DNA of 64,000 nt, taken from NCBI GenBank assembly GCA_027488835.1, contig JAIYAW010000007.1:1-64000 (forward strand), read 5' to 3'. This document shows positions 1 to 9,060 of this stretch, piece after piece. The number at the start of each line of letters is the position of its first letter. The stretch's first letter is position 1. The notes beneath the pieces are model-generated. The model had not been told where the DNA came from. It saw only the letters and a program-made list of their open reading frames with translations, and made no database searches. This DNA is from Bacteroidota bacterium (GTDB lineage: Bacteria > Bacteroidota > Bacteroidia > NS11-12g > UBA955). The position numbers and the translations under genes were made by a program.

Positions 1-657
1 AGTTGCATTAAACGCGACATTACTACCCTCCCAATTAGGACCAGTAGGAACAACAAAACCAGCAACAGGAGCAGATCCAACTTTCAAGTTTACTTCAATG
101 TCAAAACTGTTACCATAAGTACCTGCCATACCACACCCATTATTTTTGGTTAAGTTTACATAGTTACCCATTCCACCTCTCACACGGATGTAAGACTTAC
201 CACCTTTGGTAAAGCAAGGAATTTTAACACCGTTGTAAGTTTGCAAACCCGTAATGTTACCCAAAGCTGGGTCAATAATACATTCTGACGCTGCAAATGA
301 ATTATCCCTATTAGCATCAATCCAAACACCTGGACTTGTTGTGTAACCATTCCAAGATGTTCCGGTTATTTCAACAGTAATTGTTTGACCTGCTGTTAAA
401 TCGATTGGAGAACCTGCATTAACAATTCCAAGATGTGAAGTTGTAGAAGTACATTTTTTTCCACTAAAGGAACATAGCGTTCCTGATTTGTCTTTGATGG
501 TTATGGCGTCAATGTCGCCAGAATAACCATACGTACCAGCACAAGCATAAGTACTCGCGCCACAAACCTGAGCTTCAGCATGATTTGTTGAGAAAAATCC
601 CAACACCATCGCTCCAGCGTACAAGACTTGCTTTAGTTTAGTAATTTTAAATTTCAT
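1..657 (-). CDS. Secreted GEVED/PKD-like surface protein (partial, 3' end outside window)
   Basis: Reading leftwards from an ATG at 657, the frame is open to the window edge (219 codons). It starts with a signal peptide: Lys-rich head, hydrophobic core, and an Ala-Glu-Ala-Gln cleavage region near residue 30. A cysteine-containing N-terminal domain follows. Around residues 115-125 is a V-W-I-D-A-N-R-D segment typical of GEVED domains, which are found in secreted Bacteroidetes proteins. The last visible residues (AGFVV..G) look like the start of a PKD-type Ig domain. Such proteins usually end with a T9SS sorting domain, which would lie outside the window. It is probably a cell-surface adhesin-like or enzyme-associated protein; the exact function is unknown. 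Confidence 0.75.
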   Translation of the reverse strand, partial: MKFKITKLKQVLYAGAMVLGFFSTNHAEAQVCGASTYACAGTYGYSGDIDAITIKDKSGTLCSFSGKKCTSTTSHLGIVNAGSPIDLTAGQTITVEITGTSWNGYTTSPGVWIDANRDNSFAASECIIDPALGNITGLQTYNGVKIPCFTKGGKSYIRVRGGMGNYVNLTKNNGCGMAGTYGNSFDIEVNLKVGSAPVAGFVVPTGPNWEGSNVAFNAT

Positions 658-689
658 AGATATTTTGTTATGTTAGTATTATTCTTAAG

Positions 690-724
690 TTGCAATATGC
701 ATCATCGGTTGCAAAAAATTGCAA
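690..724. repeat. Three TTGCAA boxes upstream of the GEVED protein gene
   Basis: The palindromic hexamer TTGCAA occurs at 690-695, 709-714 and 719-724, so starts are 19 and 10 bases apart, close to one and two helical turns. They lie 33-67 bases upstream of the ATG at 657. This could be an operator for a dimeric regulator. The rest of 658-853 is very AT-rich and no other clear element was seen. Confidence 0.3.
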
Positions 725-853
725 TAAAAAAATATAAAAAAAAATCGATATATTGTAAACTATTGAAAATTAATATTTTAATAAAGAAAGCCCGAAAACA
801 TTTACATTCTCATGACAAATTAAATTAATTTAATTTAATTTATTACTATTAAA

Positions 854-1720
854 TTACTTAGACTTCTCCAATTGAATTTTGTAATTTTTTATAGCTCGGA
901 AAATTCCCTCAGATATAATGTGCTGACCTTCTTCAGACTTTAGATAGCTTCTATCGGCTCCATTTGTTAAAAAACCAGTTTCAATGAGTACAGAAGGCAT
1001 GGCGGTTTTCCATAAAACCAAAAACCCAGCTTGGTTAACCCCCTTTGTGCGAATCTTACTCTTTTTATTTGTTTCTTCTTCAACCATAGTAGAAAATTTG
1101 AAGCTTTGCTTTAAAAAAGCATTTTGAAGCATCGAGAATATGATGTACCCTTCCGGAGATTCAGGATCAAAACCACCATATCTTGCATTATCCTTATAAT
1201 CCGACTCATATTTAATTACTGAGTTTTCTCTCTTTGAAACTTCCAAATTTCCTACAGTTTTATGAAGACCCATAAAATAGGTTTCGCTTCCATTGGCCTT
1301 TGAATTGTCATTGGCATTGCAATGAATAGATATAAATAAATCGGCCTGATATTTATTTGCAAAATTTGGTCGCTCCCAAAGCTTCAGTGTCTTATCCGTT
1401 TTTCGGGTATACAAAACCTTAACATCTTTCAAACTATCCTCTACCAATTTTCCAACTTTTAATCCAATTGCCAATGTAACTTCTTTCTCCCAAATTTCAC
1501 CAGCTCCATTACACCCCGGATCTACCCCACCATGCCCAGGATCAATTACAATTACCTTAACCTTATCCAATTTTCGTTTTACAATTTCTTGTTGATCCAT
1601 CGAAGGCATTAACAATAATATTGTGAGCGATGAAACCAACAGTGTAACATTCCTTTTCAATTGCGAAAATGATTTTTCAATCGAAAAAAAATTGACTTTA
1701 AAAAAATTCGTTAATCTCAT
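854..1720 (-). CDS. N-acetylmuramoyl-L-alanine amidase (Amidase_3)
   Basis: A zinc amidase that cleaves the bond between N-acetylmuramic acid and L-alanine in peptidoglycan during cell separation or remodelling. A short cytoplasmic head is followed by a hydrophobic signal-anchor at about residues 25-40. The Amidase_3 domain fills residues 55-283. Visible motifs are DPGHGG (zinc ligand H63), W-E-K-E-V-T-L (ligand E78), S-I-H-C-N-A-N (ligand H133) and L-I-E-T-G-F-L (catalytic E247), so the active site is complete. There is no LysM or SPOR extension. The gene is divergent from lptD, 50 bases away, consistent with coordinated envelope assembly. The family assignment is firm; which Ami paralogue it corresponds to is not clear. 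Confidence 0.92.
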   Translation of the reverse strand: MRLTNFFKVNFFSIEKSFSQLKRNVTLLVSSLTILLLMPSMDQQEIVKRKLDKVKVIVIDPGHGGVDPGCNGAGEIWEKEVTLAIGLKVGKLVEDSLKDVKVLYTRKTDKTLKLWERPNFANKYQADLFISIHCNANDNSKANGSETYFMGLHKTVGNLEVSKRENSVIKYESDYKDNARYGGFDPESPEGYIIFSMLQNAFLKQSFKFSTMVEEETNKKSKIRTKGVNQAGFLVLWKTAMPSVLIETGFLTNGADRSYLKSEEGQHIISEGIFRAIKNYKIQLEKSK

Positions 1721-1731
1721 ATAGTTGTAAT

Positions 1732-1746
1732 GGCAAAAATTTTGCC
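1732..1746. promoter_or_regulatory. 15-bp perfect dyad between amidase and lptD genes
   Basis: GGCAAAA-A-TTTTGCC is a perfect inverted repeat with 7-bp arms around one central base, in the 50-bp gap between the two divergent genes. It could be an operator shared by both promoters. It is too short, and has no T-run, to be a good terminator. Confidence 0.35.
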
Positions 1747-1770
1747 GAATTTCGCATCTTTACCATATAT

Positions 1771-4350
1771 ATGAAAGAATTCGCCCGAAAACATATAGTC
1801 GCCATAATGTGGATAGGGTTAATTCTTACGTTTCAAATTAATCTTAAGGCACAAACAGCGCCAAAATTAGATAGTTTGTCTACAAAAAAGGACAGTCTCT
1901 TTCTATCTAAGCCAAAAAAGAAATCACTCGAGTCAATTGTCACCTTTAAAGCACATGACTCCATGAGTTTGAATTTTACATCAAAAAAAGTAAACCTTTA
2001 TAACGGTGCCGAAATTTTGATGGAAGAAACAGATTTACACTCCTATTATATAGAGGTAGATTTAACCAACCGAGAATTATTTGCAAAGGGTGGATTGGAT
2101 ACCAATAAAAAATACACATTCAAACCAATTTTAAAAGATGGCGGTGATAAATACACTGCCGATTCTATGCGCTACAATAGCCAAAGCAAAAAAGGTAAGG
2201 TTTTTGGTTTGTCGTTGGCCCAAGACGAAGCACATATTCAATTAGGTACTGTTTTAAAACAAAAGGATGGATCTTTTACCGGAGTCAATGGCAAAATAAC
2301 CACCTGCGATGATCCTCACCCCCATTTTTATTTGAATGCTTCAAAATTAAAAGTCATTCCAAATAACAAAGCTTTGTTTGGACCAGCTAATTTGGTATTC
2401 CAAGGCATTCCTACCCCATTATTTCTTCCTTTTGGAATGGCACCCCTCAAAAAAGGGCAACGAAATGGGATTTTGTTTCCAAGTTTGGGATTTAATGGAG
2501 TAAATAGTAGCTATTTTTTACAAAATTTTGGATACTACATGGGACTCGGTAAATATTCTGATGTGCAAATAAATACAGATGCATATTTTAACGGTGATTT
2601 CAGAATGGGACTTCAAACACAATATTTTAAAAGATATAAGTTTCGAGGGACATTGGCCTTGCAATATAGTAGGTTTGGAAATGGTGCAGAAATAACGAGT
2701 CCTCAATTTGACCGTAATACAGATTTCAGTATTCGTTCGCAATTTAATTTAGACCCAAAATTATATCCTGGAATTACGTTTAATGGAAACATAAATATTG
2801 TTACAGGCGGATATAACAAACGAAATTCAAGAGATTTAAATTCCTTGGCTAACAATCAATTTACTTCGAGTATTAATTATGGAACGAATTTCTTTAAAAA
2901 CAAAATGAATTTGAGTATGTCGGCCCGGCATACACAAAATACAAGTAACCACGATTTCAGCTTAGAACTTCCTTCATTGAATTTATCCGTATCCAGTTTG
3001 ACCCCATTTGCCAAGAAAAATGGATCCAATACAAAATGGTATGAACAGATTCGATTAAGTTATAATGGAAGTATGATGAACAGGATCAACACCAAAGACA
3101 CCATTATATTTAGTGAAAATTATGCCCAAGCGTTTAATTCATTGGTAACTGGTGCAAGGCACTCAATTCCTATTAGCACCAATATTAAACTTTTCAAAGG
3201 CGCCATAAACTTTTCACCAAGTGTGAATTATTCTGAAAACTGGGGAATCAAATCCATAGTTAAGCAATATGACCCAACGAGTAAAAAGATAATTACACGA
3301 GATTCTCAAGGTTTTACAAGGCAATATAATTATAGTTTTTCTGCAAACGCCCAAGCGAATATTTACGGAACATTTTCTAACATAAAATTAGGAAAATTAA
3401 GAGCAATTAGACATACAATGTCACCAACTGTTGGGTTTTCTTATGTGCCAGAAATTGATCCCATTGCAAAAGGATGGACACGTCAATACCGAGATAGTAA
3501 TAATAAACTTATCAATTACAGTGCTTTCGAAAACAACCCAATGGGAGTATTATCTCAAAACAAAGGTGGTTATCTGAACTTTGGATTAGGAAACAACCTA
3601 CAAGGCAAAAAAGTAACCAAAATCGATAGCGCAGGTAAAGAAAAAACCGAAAAGTTCAATATTATTGACCAATTGGGTTTGAGTTCATCTTATAATTTGT
3701 TTGCCGATAGTTTCAACTGGAGTGACATCAGAGCTTCGTTTAATACGGTTATTTTCAAACAAGTGAGAATTAACAGTGGGGCTAATTTTAGTCCATACCA
3801 AATAAATGGCAAAGGAAGGACGATTAAAGAATACAACTTTAGCAATGGTGGAAATTTAGCAAGATTAAGATCTATTGATTTTAATATAAATACTGGTTTA
3901 TCGGCCGACATGTTTAAGAAAAAAGCTACTCCAAAGCCAAAACTACAAGATGGCGAAGAAAGAGAATTGGAAGAAATCAAAGTTAAAACCTATGATTATT
4001 ACGATTTCAACATTCCATGGTCTTTAAATGTGGCATACATGTGGCGTTACAATGCAGAGGAATTGAATCCAACAAGAAAAGTTAACACCAACAGCATTAC
4101 AATTTCGGGAGATCTAAATTTAACTGATGAATGGAAAATTGCGTACCAAAGCGGTTATGATTTCAAATTGGGAAGATTGTCGGGATCACAATTTTCTGTT
4201 ATTCGAAACTTACATTGCTGGCAAATCGAATTCCAATGGATACCAGTTGGTTACGCAAAGCAATGGGTATTTACTCTTCGCCCTAAAAGCCGATTATTGC
4301 AAGAATTAAAACTGAATAAACGTTATTTCAGCAATCCTGCGTTAATGTAA
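1771..4350 (+). CDS. lptD: LPS-assembly outer membrane protein LptD
   Basis: The outer-membrane translocon that inserts lipopolysaccharide into the outer leaflet. A signal peptide ends near residue 28. Residues about 55-190 form an OstA/LptA-like beta-jellyroll region (repeated Y-x-A-D-x-x-x-Y and G-x-x-x-x-D patterns) followed by C-D-D-P-H-P-H-F-Y around residues 179-187. The remaining ~650 residues are alternating hydrophobic/polar strands of a 26-strand-type barrel. The segment F-x-x-I-P-x-x-x-x-P-F at about 210-222 is typical of the family in Bacteroidetes. The length of 859 aa fits. The gene is divergently paired with the amidase and followed 34 bases later by a peroxiredoxin gene with its own -7 box. 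Confidence 0.9.
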   Translation: MKEFARKHIVAIMWIGLILTFQINLKAQTAPKLDSLSTKKDSLFLSKPKKKSLESIVTFKAHDSMSLNFTSKKVNLYNGAEILMEETDLHSYYIEVDLTNRELFAKGGLDTNKKYTFKPILKDGGDKYTADSMRYNSQSKKGKVFGLSLAQDEAHIQLGTVLKQKDGSFTGVNGKITTCDDPHPHFYLNASKLKVIPNNKALFGPANLVFQGIPTPLFLPFGMAPLKKGQRNGILFPSLGFNGVNSSYFLQNFGYYMGLGKYSDVQINTDAYFNGDFRMGLQTQYFKRYKFRGTLALQYSRFGNGAEITSPQFDRNTDFSIRSQFNLDPKLYPGITFNGNINIVTGGYNKRNSRDLNSLANNQFTSSINYGTNFFKNKMNLSMSARHTQNTSNHDFSLELPSLNLSVSSLTPFAKKNGSNTKWYEQIRLSYNGSMMNRINTKDTIIFSENYAQAFNSLVTGARHSIPISTNIKLFKGAINFSPSVNYSENWGIKSIVKQYDPTSKKIITRDSQGFTRQYNYSFSANAQANIYGTFSNIKLGKLRAIRHTMSPTVGFSYVPEIDPIAKGWTRQYRDSNNKLINYSAFENNPMGVLSQNKGGYLNFGLGNNLQGKKVTKIDSAGKEKTEKFNIIDQLGLSSSYNLFADSFNWSDIRASFNTVIFKQVRINSGANFSPYQINGKGRTIKEYNFSNGGNLARLRSIDFNINTGLSADMFKKKATPKPKLQDGEERELEEIKVKTYDYYDFNIPWSLNVAYMWRYNAEELNPTRKVNTNSITISGDLNLTDEWKIAYQSGYDFKLGRLSGSQFSVIRNLHCWQIEFQWIPVGYAKQWVFTLRPKSRLLQELKLNKRYFSNPALM

Positions 4351-4366
4351 TTCAACCTTTTTCCAC

Positions 4367-4374
4367 TATATTTG
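4367..4374 (+). promoter_or_regulatory. Bacteroidetes -7 promoter box (TATATTTG) for the peroxiredoxin gene
   Basis: TATATTTG matches the Bacteroidetes -7 consensus TAnnTTTG and ends 10 bases before the ATG at 4385. No clear -33 TTG was seen at 19 bases upstream. Confidence 0.5.
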
Positions 4375-4384
4375 TTAAACTAAC

Positions 4385-4852
4385 ATGTCTATTCAAATCC
4401 AACAACAAGCGCCAGATTTTACATTGGTAAATTCTGAAAAAGAATCCATTACATTGTCTTCTTTACAAGGAAAAAATGTAGTTTTATTGTTTTTCCCTTT
4501 TGCATTTACAAGTGTTTGCACTGAAGAACTTTGTGATATAAGAGATAATTATGCTGCTTACCAAAGTTTAAATGCTGAAATATTGGCAATTTCTGTTGAT
4601 TCAGTATTTACTCTTGACAAATGGAAACAAGAAATGAACTACCCATTTCAAATGTTATCTGATTTCAATAAAGACGTTTCAACGGCTTACGATTGTATCT
4701 ATGATAGTTTTGCATTTGGCACTAAAGGCGTTTCAAAAAGAGCTGCGTTTGTAATTAATTCGACCGGTTCGGTTTGTTATGCTGAAGTTTTAGAAAATGC
4801 GGGTGAGATGCCAAACTTAGAAGCCATTAGGGCTTGCTTGGCTGCATTATAA
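4385..4852 (+). CDS. bcp: Thiol peroxidase, BCP/PrxQ-type peroxiredoxin
   Basis: Reduces hydrogen peroxide and organic peroxides through a reactive cysteine. This 155-aa thioredoxin-fold protein carries P-F-A-F-T-S-V-C-T-E-E-L-C. The peroxidatic Cys is C45 and a second Cys, C50, sits five residues later, the spacing of the E. coli BCP atypical two-Cys pair. Further cysteines at 104, 131 and 151 might also resolve the disulfide. An AhpE-like assignment is the main alternative. It has its own -7 box and is followed after 10 bases by the GldK-like gene, which may be cotranscribed. Confidence 0.85.
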   Translation: MSIQIQQQAPDFTLVNSEKESITLSSLQGKNVVLLFFPFAFTSVCTEELCDIRDNYAAYQSLNAEILAISVDSVFTLDKWKQEMNYPFQMLSDFNKDVSTAYDCIYDSFAFGTKGVSKRAAFVINSTGSVCYAEVLENAGEMPNLEAIRACLAAL

Positions 4853-4862
4853 GAATATTTCT

Positions 4863-5999
4863 ATGATTTTGAGGGATATTTTAAGTTTCATGCTGTTTGG
4901 GGTAATTTCTTCCATTCAAGCACAAGACCTGCCACATCCCAAATACAACCTACGATATCATTACACGCATTTTGATCATCCCCTAAAAACCAAAGTGGAT
5001 GAGAAAATTTCCAAAGAATTAATAAAAAAATACCAACCCATTGGAATAGATACTTTTGATTTTTATATCAAAATTGAAAATCAATTGGGTTACGATACAA
5101 TTAGGGCTTACGAAATTTCTTTTCCAGTTAGCCCTTTTTACATTCAGCGGTTTGAAGTTTCAAATAAAGAATATCACGAATTTTTAAATGATTCGTTAAA
5201 TCCAGCAAGAATTCAAGCCAAACTTACGCAACAATGGCTAACACCAGATGTGAATGTTTGGACAGATAGATACGTCTGGAACGAAGCCTATCAACAATAT
5301 TATTTCCAGCACAAAGCTTACGATAATTATCCTGTTGTAGGTGTATCTCAATTTCAAGCAACCGCCTATTGCGATTGGTTAGAAAGTAAATTGAATGAAA
5401 CCTTAAAATCAGTCATTCCAAAGGGATATAAAATAGTTGTAGATTTACCTACTTCAGCTGAATTTTATGCTGCCGTAGATGAGTGTATTTTAAAACCCAC
5501 AATAAAATTCAATCAAAAGAAAATAAACAGGTTTGAGCCAGCAGTTTATCAATATGTTTTCGAAAATATGTCACCCTATTCTGTAAATTTTAAACATGTA
5601 GTTACGGATAGAATGGCGGAAATTGAATCGAACCGGTATTTTATTCCTGCCAATGTAATTCAAGACATTCCAAAGGGATATTTACAAGTACATCATTTAC
5701 TTGGAAATGTAAGTGAATGGACAAGTACCAGGGCTTGGGGGCATTTATATAACAACAAAGATTTCATTTACACTAGACAGGGCAAAATTGTTCCAAACTT
5801 GGATGAAACACATAAGCCCGAAGTTTTGAGTACCTATTTGCGCGATGATACGTCCCTCAAAACACATTTTGTTGTTAAGGGAGGTTCATGGATGCAAGAT
5901 TTATTCTATTTAGATCCCAGCAGCATAGAAATTAACCGTGGCGACAAAAAAAATGCATATACGGGATTTCGCACAGTAATTCGCTTAAAAGCCTTTTAA
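4863..5999 (+). CDS. Exported SUMF1/FGE-sulfatase-fold protein, GldK/GldJ-like
   Basis: This 378-aa protein has a signal peptide and a formylglycine-generating-enzyme (SUMF1) fold. Visible motifs include F-E-V-S-N-K-E-Y near residue 98, P-V-V-G-V-S-Q-F-Q-A-T-A-Y-C-D-W-L near 158, L-G-N-V-S-E-W near 281, and G-G-S-W near 340 with G-F-R-T at the end. In Bacteroidetes this fold, without catalytic function, forms the GldK/PorK and GldJ components of gliding and T9SS. The usual catalytic cysteines after GGS are absent (GGSW-M-Q-D), so formylglycine synthesis is unlikely. There is also no lipobox cysteine after the signal peptide, unlike GldK and GldJ. A structural envelope role is inferred. Confidence 0.75.
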   Translation: MILRDILSFMLFGVISSIQAQDLPHPKYNLRYHYTHFDHPLKTKVDEKISKELIKKYQPIGIDTFDFYIKIENQLGYDTIRAYEISFPVSPFYIQRFEVSNKEYHEFLNDSLNPARIQAKLTQQWLTPDVNVWTDRYVWNEAYQQYYFQHKAYDNYPVVGVSQFQATAYCDWLESKLNETLKSVIPKGYKIVVDLPTSAEFYAAVDECILKPTIKFNQKKINRFEPAVYQYVFENMSPYSVNFKHVVTDRMAEIESNRYFIPANVIQDIPKGYLQVHHLLGNVSEWTSTRAWGHLYNNKDFIYTRQGKIVPNLDETHKPEVLSTYLRDDTSLKTHFVVKGGSWMQDLFYLDPSSIEINRGDKKNAYTGFRTVIRLKAF

Positions 6000-6014
6000 A
6001 TAAATGGTTCTATG

Positions 6015-6035
6015 TTAATGTAATATTTACATTAA
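6015..6035. repeat. AT-only-arm inverted repeat between FGE-like gene and susC
   Basis: TTAATGTAA-TAT-TTACATTAA is a perfect 9-bp inverted repeat with a 3-base centre. It lies 15 bases after the stop of the upstream gene and about 47 bases before the susC -33 box. It may be an operator or a weak terminator; there is no long T-run after it. Confidence 0.35.
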
Positions 6036-6081
6036 GTAAAATTTGTTGAATATTTTCTTGCCAAAAAGAGTAATTGTTATA

Positions 6082-6110
6082 TTGACACTTACTAAAAAAA
6101 TCGTATATTG
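6082..6110 (+). promoter_or_regulatory. Promoter of the susCD operon (TTG-N19-TATATTG)
   Basis: TTG at 6082-6084 (-33) is followed after exactly 19 bases by TATATTG at 6104-6110 (-7, one T short of the full consensus). This is the spacing of Bacteroidetes housekeeping promoters. It places the transcription start shortly before the ATG at 6130 and excludes an upstream in-frame TTG at 6043 as start. Confidence 0.6.
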
Positions 6111-6129
6111 CCATCCCAAATTTAAATCT

Positions 6130-9060
6130 ATGCAGAAGAAATTACAATTTTGGAAATTGTTTGGATTATTTGTTTTGAGTATCGGAACAGCCCAAATAAC
6201 TTTCGCACAAAAAACCGGAGCACCAAGCAAAACAGAGATTGACACTGCCGCTACACCAGAATCAGAAAGCGTTGGCGACGTAATCATTATTGGATATGGC
6301 CGTCAGTCACGCAGAAATGTTGTAGGTTCAATTTCAACCGTAACAGGTAAAGAAATCACAGAATTACCTACACAAAGTTTTGAAGCATCACTACAAGGAA
6401 AAGCGGCTGGTGTTCAAGTAACAGTTGGAAGTGGTATGGCGGGGTCATCATCGTTAATCAGAATTAGAGGTGCATCTTCTATTTCAGCAGCAGGCGACCC
6501 TCTGTATGTTGTTGACGGGATACCCGTAACACAAGACTTTTTCATGAACCGATCTAACGGATCAAATTTTGGCGGTGGTTTTAACAATAACCCATTGGCA
6601 TCAATTAACCCGGAAGACATTGAGAATATCGAAATATTGAAGGATGCGGCAGCAACTAGTATTTACGGATCACGTGGTGCAAACGGTGTAATTTTAATAA
6701 CAACCAAAAGAGCGCGTAAATCAGGTTTGAAGTTTGACGTAAGTTCAAGAATTGGTTTTAGTATGCCAACTAAAAAACCTGAAATGATTAGCGGAAAAGA
6801 TTGGTTACAACTATACCAAGAAGCTTGGGAAAACGACGGCAGAACAGGAGTTCCTGATTTGTCGTTAATTGGGTTGCGGGTAAAATGGGGCGACGTTCAA
6901 AATACCAATACCAATTGGGTAGACCAAATGATAACTACCGGAGTAAAACAAAACTACAACGTAGGTATCAACTATAAAAATAGCAAGTTTTCAATCAAAG
7001 ATATATTTTCATACGATAACAATGGAAGCTTTATCAAAGGCAATAGCTATGAAAGGTTGAGTAATAGAGTGAACTTCGATGCTAATCCTGTCAAAGGAAT
7101 GACATTGAGTGTTTCTCACTCGTTGAGTAGAGGTACAAACAACCGTGTTGATGCTGCTTGGGCTGGTGGATTGGGTTCGGCCATGAGTACAATGTTGAAT
7201 ATTTATCCTTTGGAACCAATATTTGATAGTGTTTCAAAATCATATTTAACACCAGTAGGATTGCAAACAGTGAGGGATTTGAAAAGTTATAGAACCGTTG
7301 AAACCCGAACAATTAACAACGCTTCCATCAGTTATGAAATAACAAAAGACTTATCAATCAATGCCAGCGGAAGTTTGGATTACATGGATTATAACGAATT
7401 GATTTATGAACCTGCCAAATTGATTAACTATTATAATTCCAACTACAATCTAAAAGGAAATGCAAAATGGTTTCCAACTTGGACTCGGAACTACAACTAT
7501 TTTGTAACCATGCAATGGAACAAAGAAATCACAAAAGACCATAAGATTACAACCATGATTGGTAATGAATATCAAAATTCATTGTCAAAAAGTAAATATG
7601 TAGAAAACATGGATGCATCTCAACCTGTTGATCAATCGGGTGTTGCTTATGATCCAATTAATCCACCAGCAGGAACAACATCCACTTGGATCCAGAGATA
7701 CAACACGCCTTATAACTGGGCATTTTTATCGTTCTTTGGTCGTTTCAACTATAGCTTTAAAAACAAATTCAACGTTCAATTAACTTCTCGTTGGGATGGA
7801 AGCAGCCGATTTGGAACTAACAACCGATATGGATTTTTCCCTGCAGCAGCTTTTGGATATATTGTGAGCGAAGAGAGTTTCATCAAGAAAATCAAAGCCA
7901 TTAATTTCTTGAAAGTTAGGGCCGGCATAGGTAAATCTGGTAACGCAAATTTCGACAATTATGCGCGTTGGGGAACAGTTACGCCGAGTGGCAACTTACC
8001 TTTCTACAATGGACAACCTCAATTAGCGGTCGCACGTTTAGAAAATCCTAATTTACGTTGGGAAAGCACTGTCAATTTTGATGCGGGAATTGAAATGCAA
8101 TTATTTAGAGGCCGCATTAGTACTGAATTGACCTATTACAACAAACAAACTTCTGATGTAATTATGAACGTTTCAATACCTGTTTCAATTGGGTTTGGAA
8201 GCTTTTACGATAACGTAGGTAAAATTTCTAATGAAGGTTTGGAGTTTACTTTGAAAACCGTGAATATACGCTCTAAGAAATTCCAATGGACCACAAACTT
8301 TAACATAGCAAGAAACTGGAATAAAATCACCAGCATTGGTGTATATTCTCCTGATGCAATTAGTGGAGGCACCAACGATACACGTGTAGTTGTTGGAGAA
8401 CCTGTTGGAACAAATTTCTTGGTAAGATATGCAGGCGTTAACAAACAAACTGGTGCTCCATTGTATTATGATTTAAATGGAAAAGTAACTTCTAAATGGG
8501 ACCCGTCAAACCGACAAGCCGTTGGTAATATTTTACCAAAAGCTTTCGGAAACATCGCAAATACAATTACCTACAAAAACTTTGAATTGAATGCCAACCT
8601 TTATTTCAATATTGGTGGAAATATTTATGAAAGCTCAGTAAAACGTCAAATGAGCTTAGTTACAGACTGGAATATGGATGCAAGGGTAATAAGCAGATGG
8701 CAAAAACCTGGTGACGAAACCAACATACCTAAAATGACATTGAGTACATTTAATCATGGTTCTACTACCCCATGGATCAATACAGATTTATGGTTACAAG
8801 ATGGCACATTTGCCCGTTTGAGAAGCTTGAGTTTGGCCTACAATTTACCAAAATCAATGTTGGCAAAATCTAAGTTCGATAATATCAAAATTACATTTGT
8901 AGCTACGAATTTATTGACTTGGACAAATTATACCGGTATCGACCCTGAAATTGCTCGTGACTTTGAAAATGCAACAGACAGAAACATGAGCGGAAGTATT
9001 ACATATTTAACCACTCCACAAGAAAAAAGTTACAGTGTTGCCATCAATTTAACATTTTAA
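6130..9060 (+). CDS. SusC/RagA-family TonB-linked outer membrane transporter
   Basis: A TonB-dependent outer-membrane channel that, with its SusD lipoprotein lid, imports glycans, peptides or other oligomers. From the ATG at 6130 it has 976 aa with a signal peptide ending in F-A-Q. The plug domain begins almost at once: V-G-D-V-I-I-I-G-Y-G (TonB-box region), then G-K-A-A-G-V-Q-V, I-R-I-R-G, D-P-L-Y-V-V-D-G-I-P, and S-I-Y-G-S-R-G-A-N-G-V-I-L-I-T-T. The barrel ends in I-N-L-T-F. The carboxypeptidase-regulatory-like domain that usually precedes the SusC plug is missing. The start at 6130 is chosen because of the signal peptide and the promoter directly upstream. The susD gene follows with a TAATG overlap. 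The substrate cannot be read from the sequence. Confidence 0.93.
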   Translation: MQKKLQFWKLFGLFVLSIGTAQITFAQKTGAPSKTEIDTAATPESESVGDVIIIGYGRQSRRNVVGSISTVTGKEITELPTQSFEASLQGKAAGVQVTVGSGMAGSSSLIRIRGASSISAAGDPLYVVDGIPVTQDFFMNRSNGSNFGGGFNNNPLASINPEDIENIEILKDAAATSIYGSRGANGVILITTKRARKSGLKFDVSSRIGFSMPTKKPEMISGKDWLQLYQEAWENDGRTGVPDLSLIGLRVKWGDVQNTNTNWVDQMITTGVKQNYNVGINYKNSKFSIKDIFSYDNNGSFIKGNSYERLSNRVNFDANPVKGMTLSVSHSLSRGTNNRVDAAWAGGLGSAMSTMLNIYPLEPIFDSVSKSYLTPVGLQTVRDLKSYRTVETRTINNASISYEITKDLSINASGSLDYMDYNELIYEPAKLINYYNSNYNLKGNAKWFPTWTRNYNYFVTMQWNKEITKDHKITTMIGNEYQNSLSKSKYVENMDASQPVDQSGVAYDPINPPAGTTSTWIQRYNTPYNWAFLSFFGRFNYSFKNKFNVQLTSRWDGSSRFGTNNRYGFFPAAAFGYIVSEESFIKKIKAINFLKVRAGIGKSGNANFDNYARWGTVTPSGNLPFYNGQPQLAVARLENPNLRWESTVNFDAGIEMQLFRGRISTELTYYNKQTSDVIMNVSIPVSIGFGSFYDNVGKISNEGLEFTLKTVNIRSKKFQWTTNFNIARNWNKITSIGVYSPDAISGGTNDTRVVVGEPVGTNFLVRYAGVNKQTGAPLYYDLNGKVTSKWDPSNRQAVGNILPKAFGNIANTITYKNFELNANLYFNIGGNIYESSVKRQMSLVTDWNMDARVISRWQKPGDETNIPKMTLSTFNHGSTTPWINTDLWLQDGTFARLRSLSLAYNLPKSMLAKSKFDNIKITFVATNLLTWTNYTGIDPEIARDFENATDRNMSGSITYLTTPQEKSYSVAINLTF

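Noticed and set aside
6043-6129. N-terminal extension of the SusC gene from a TTG at 6043
   Set aside because: It lies upstream of and across the promoter at 6082-6110, and the signal peptide begins only at the ATG at 6130.
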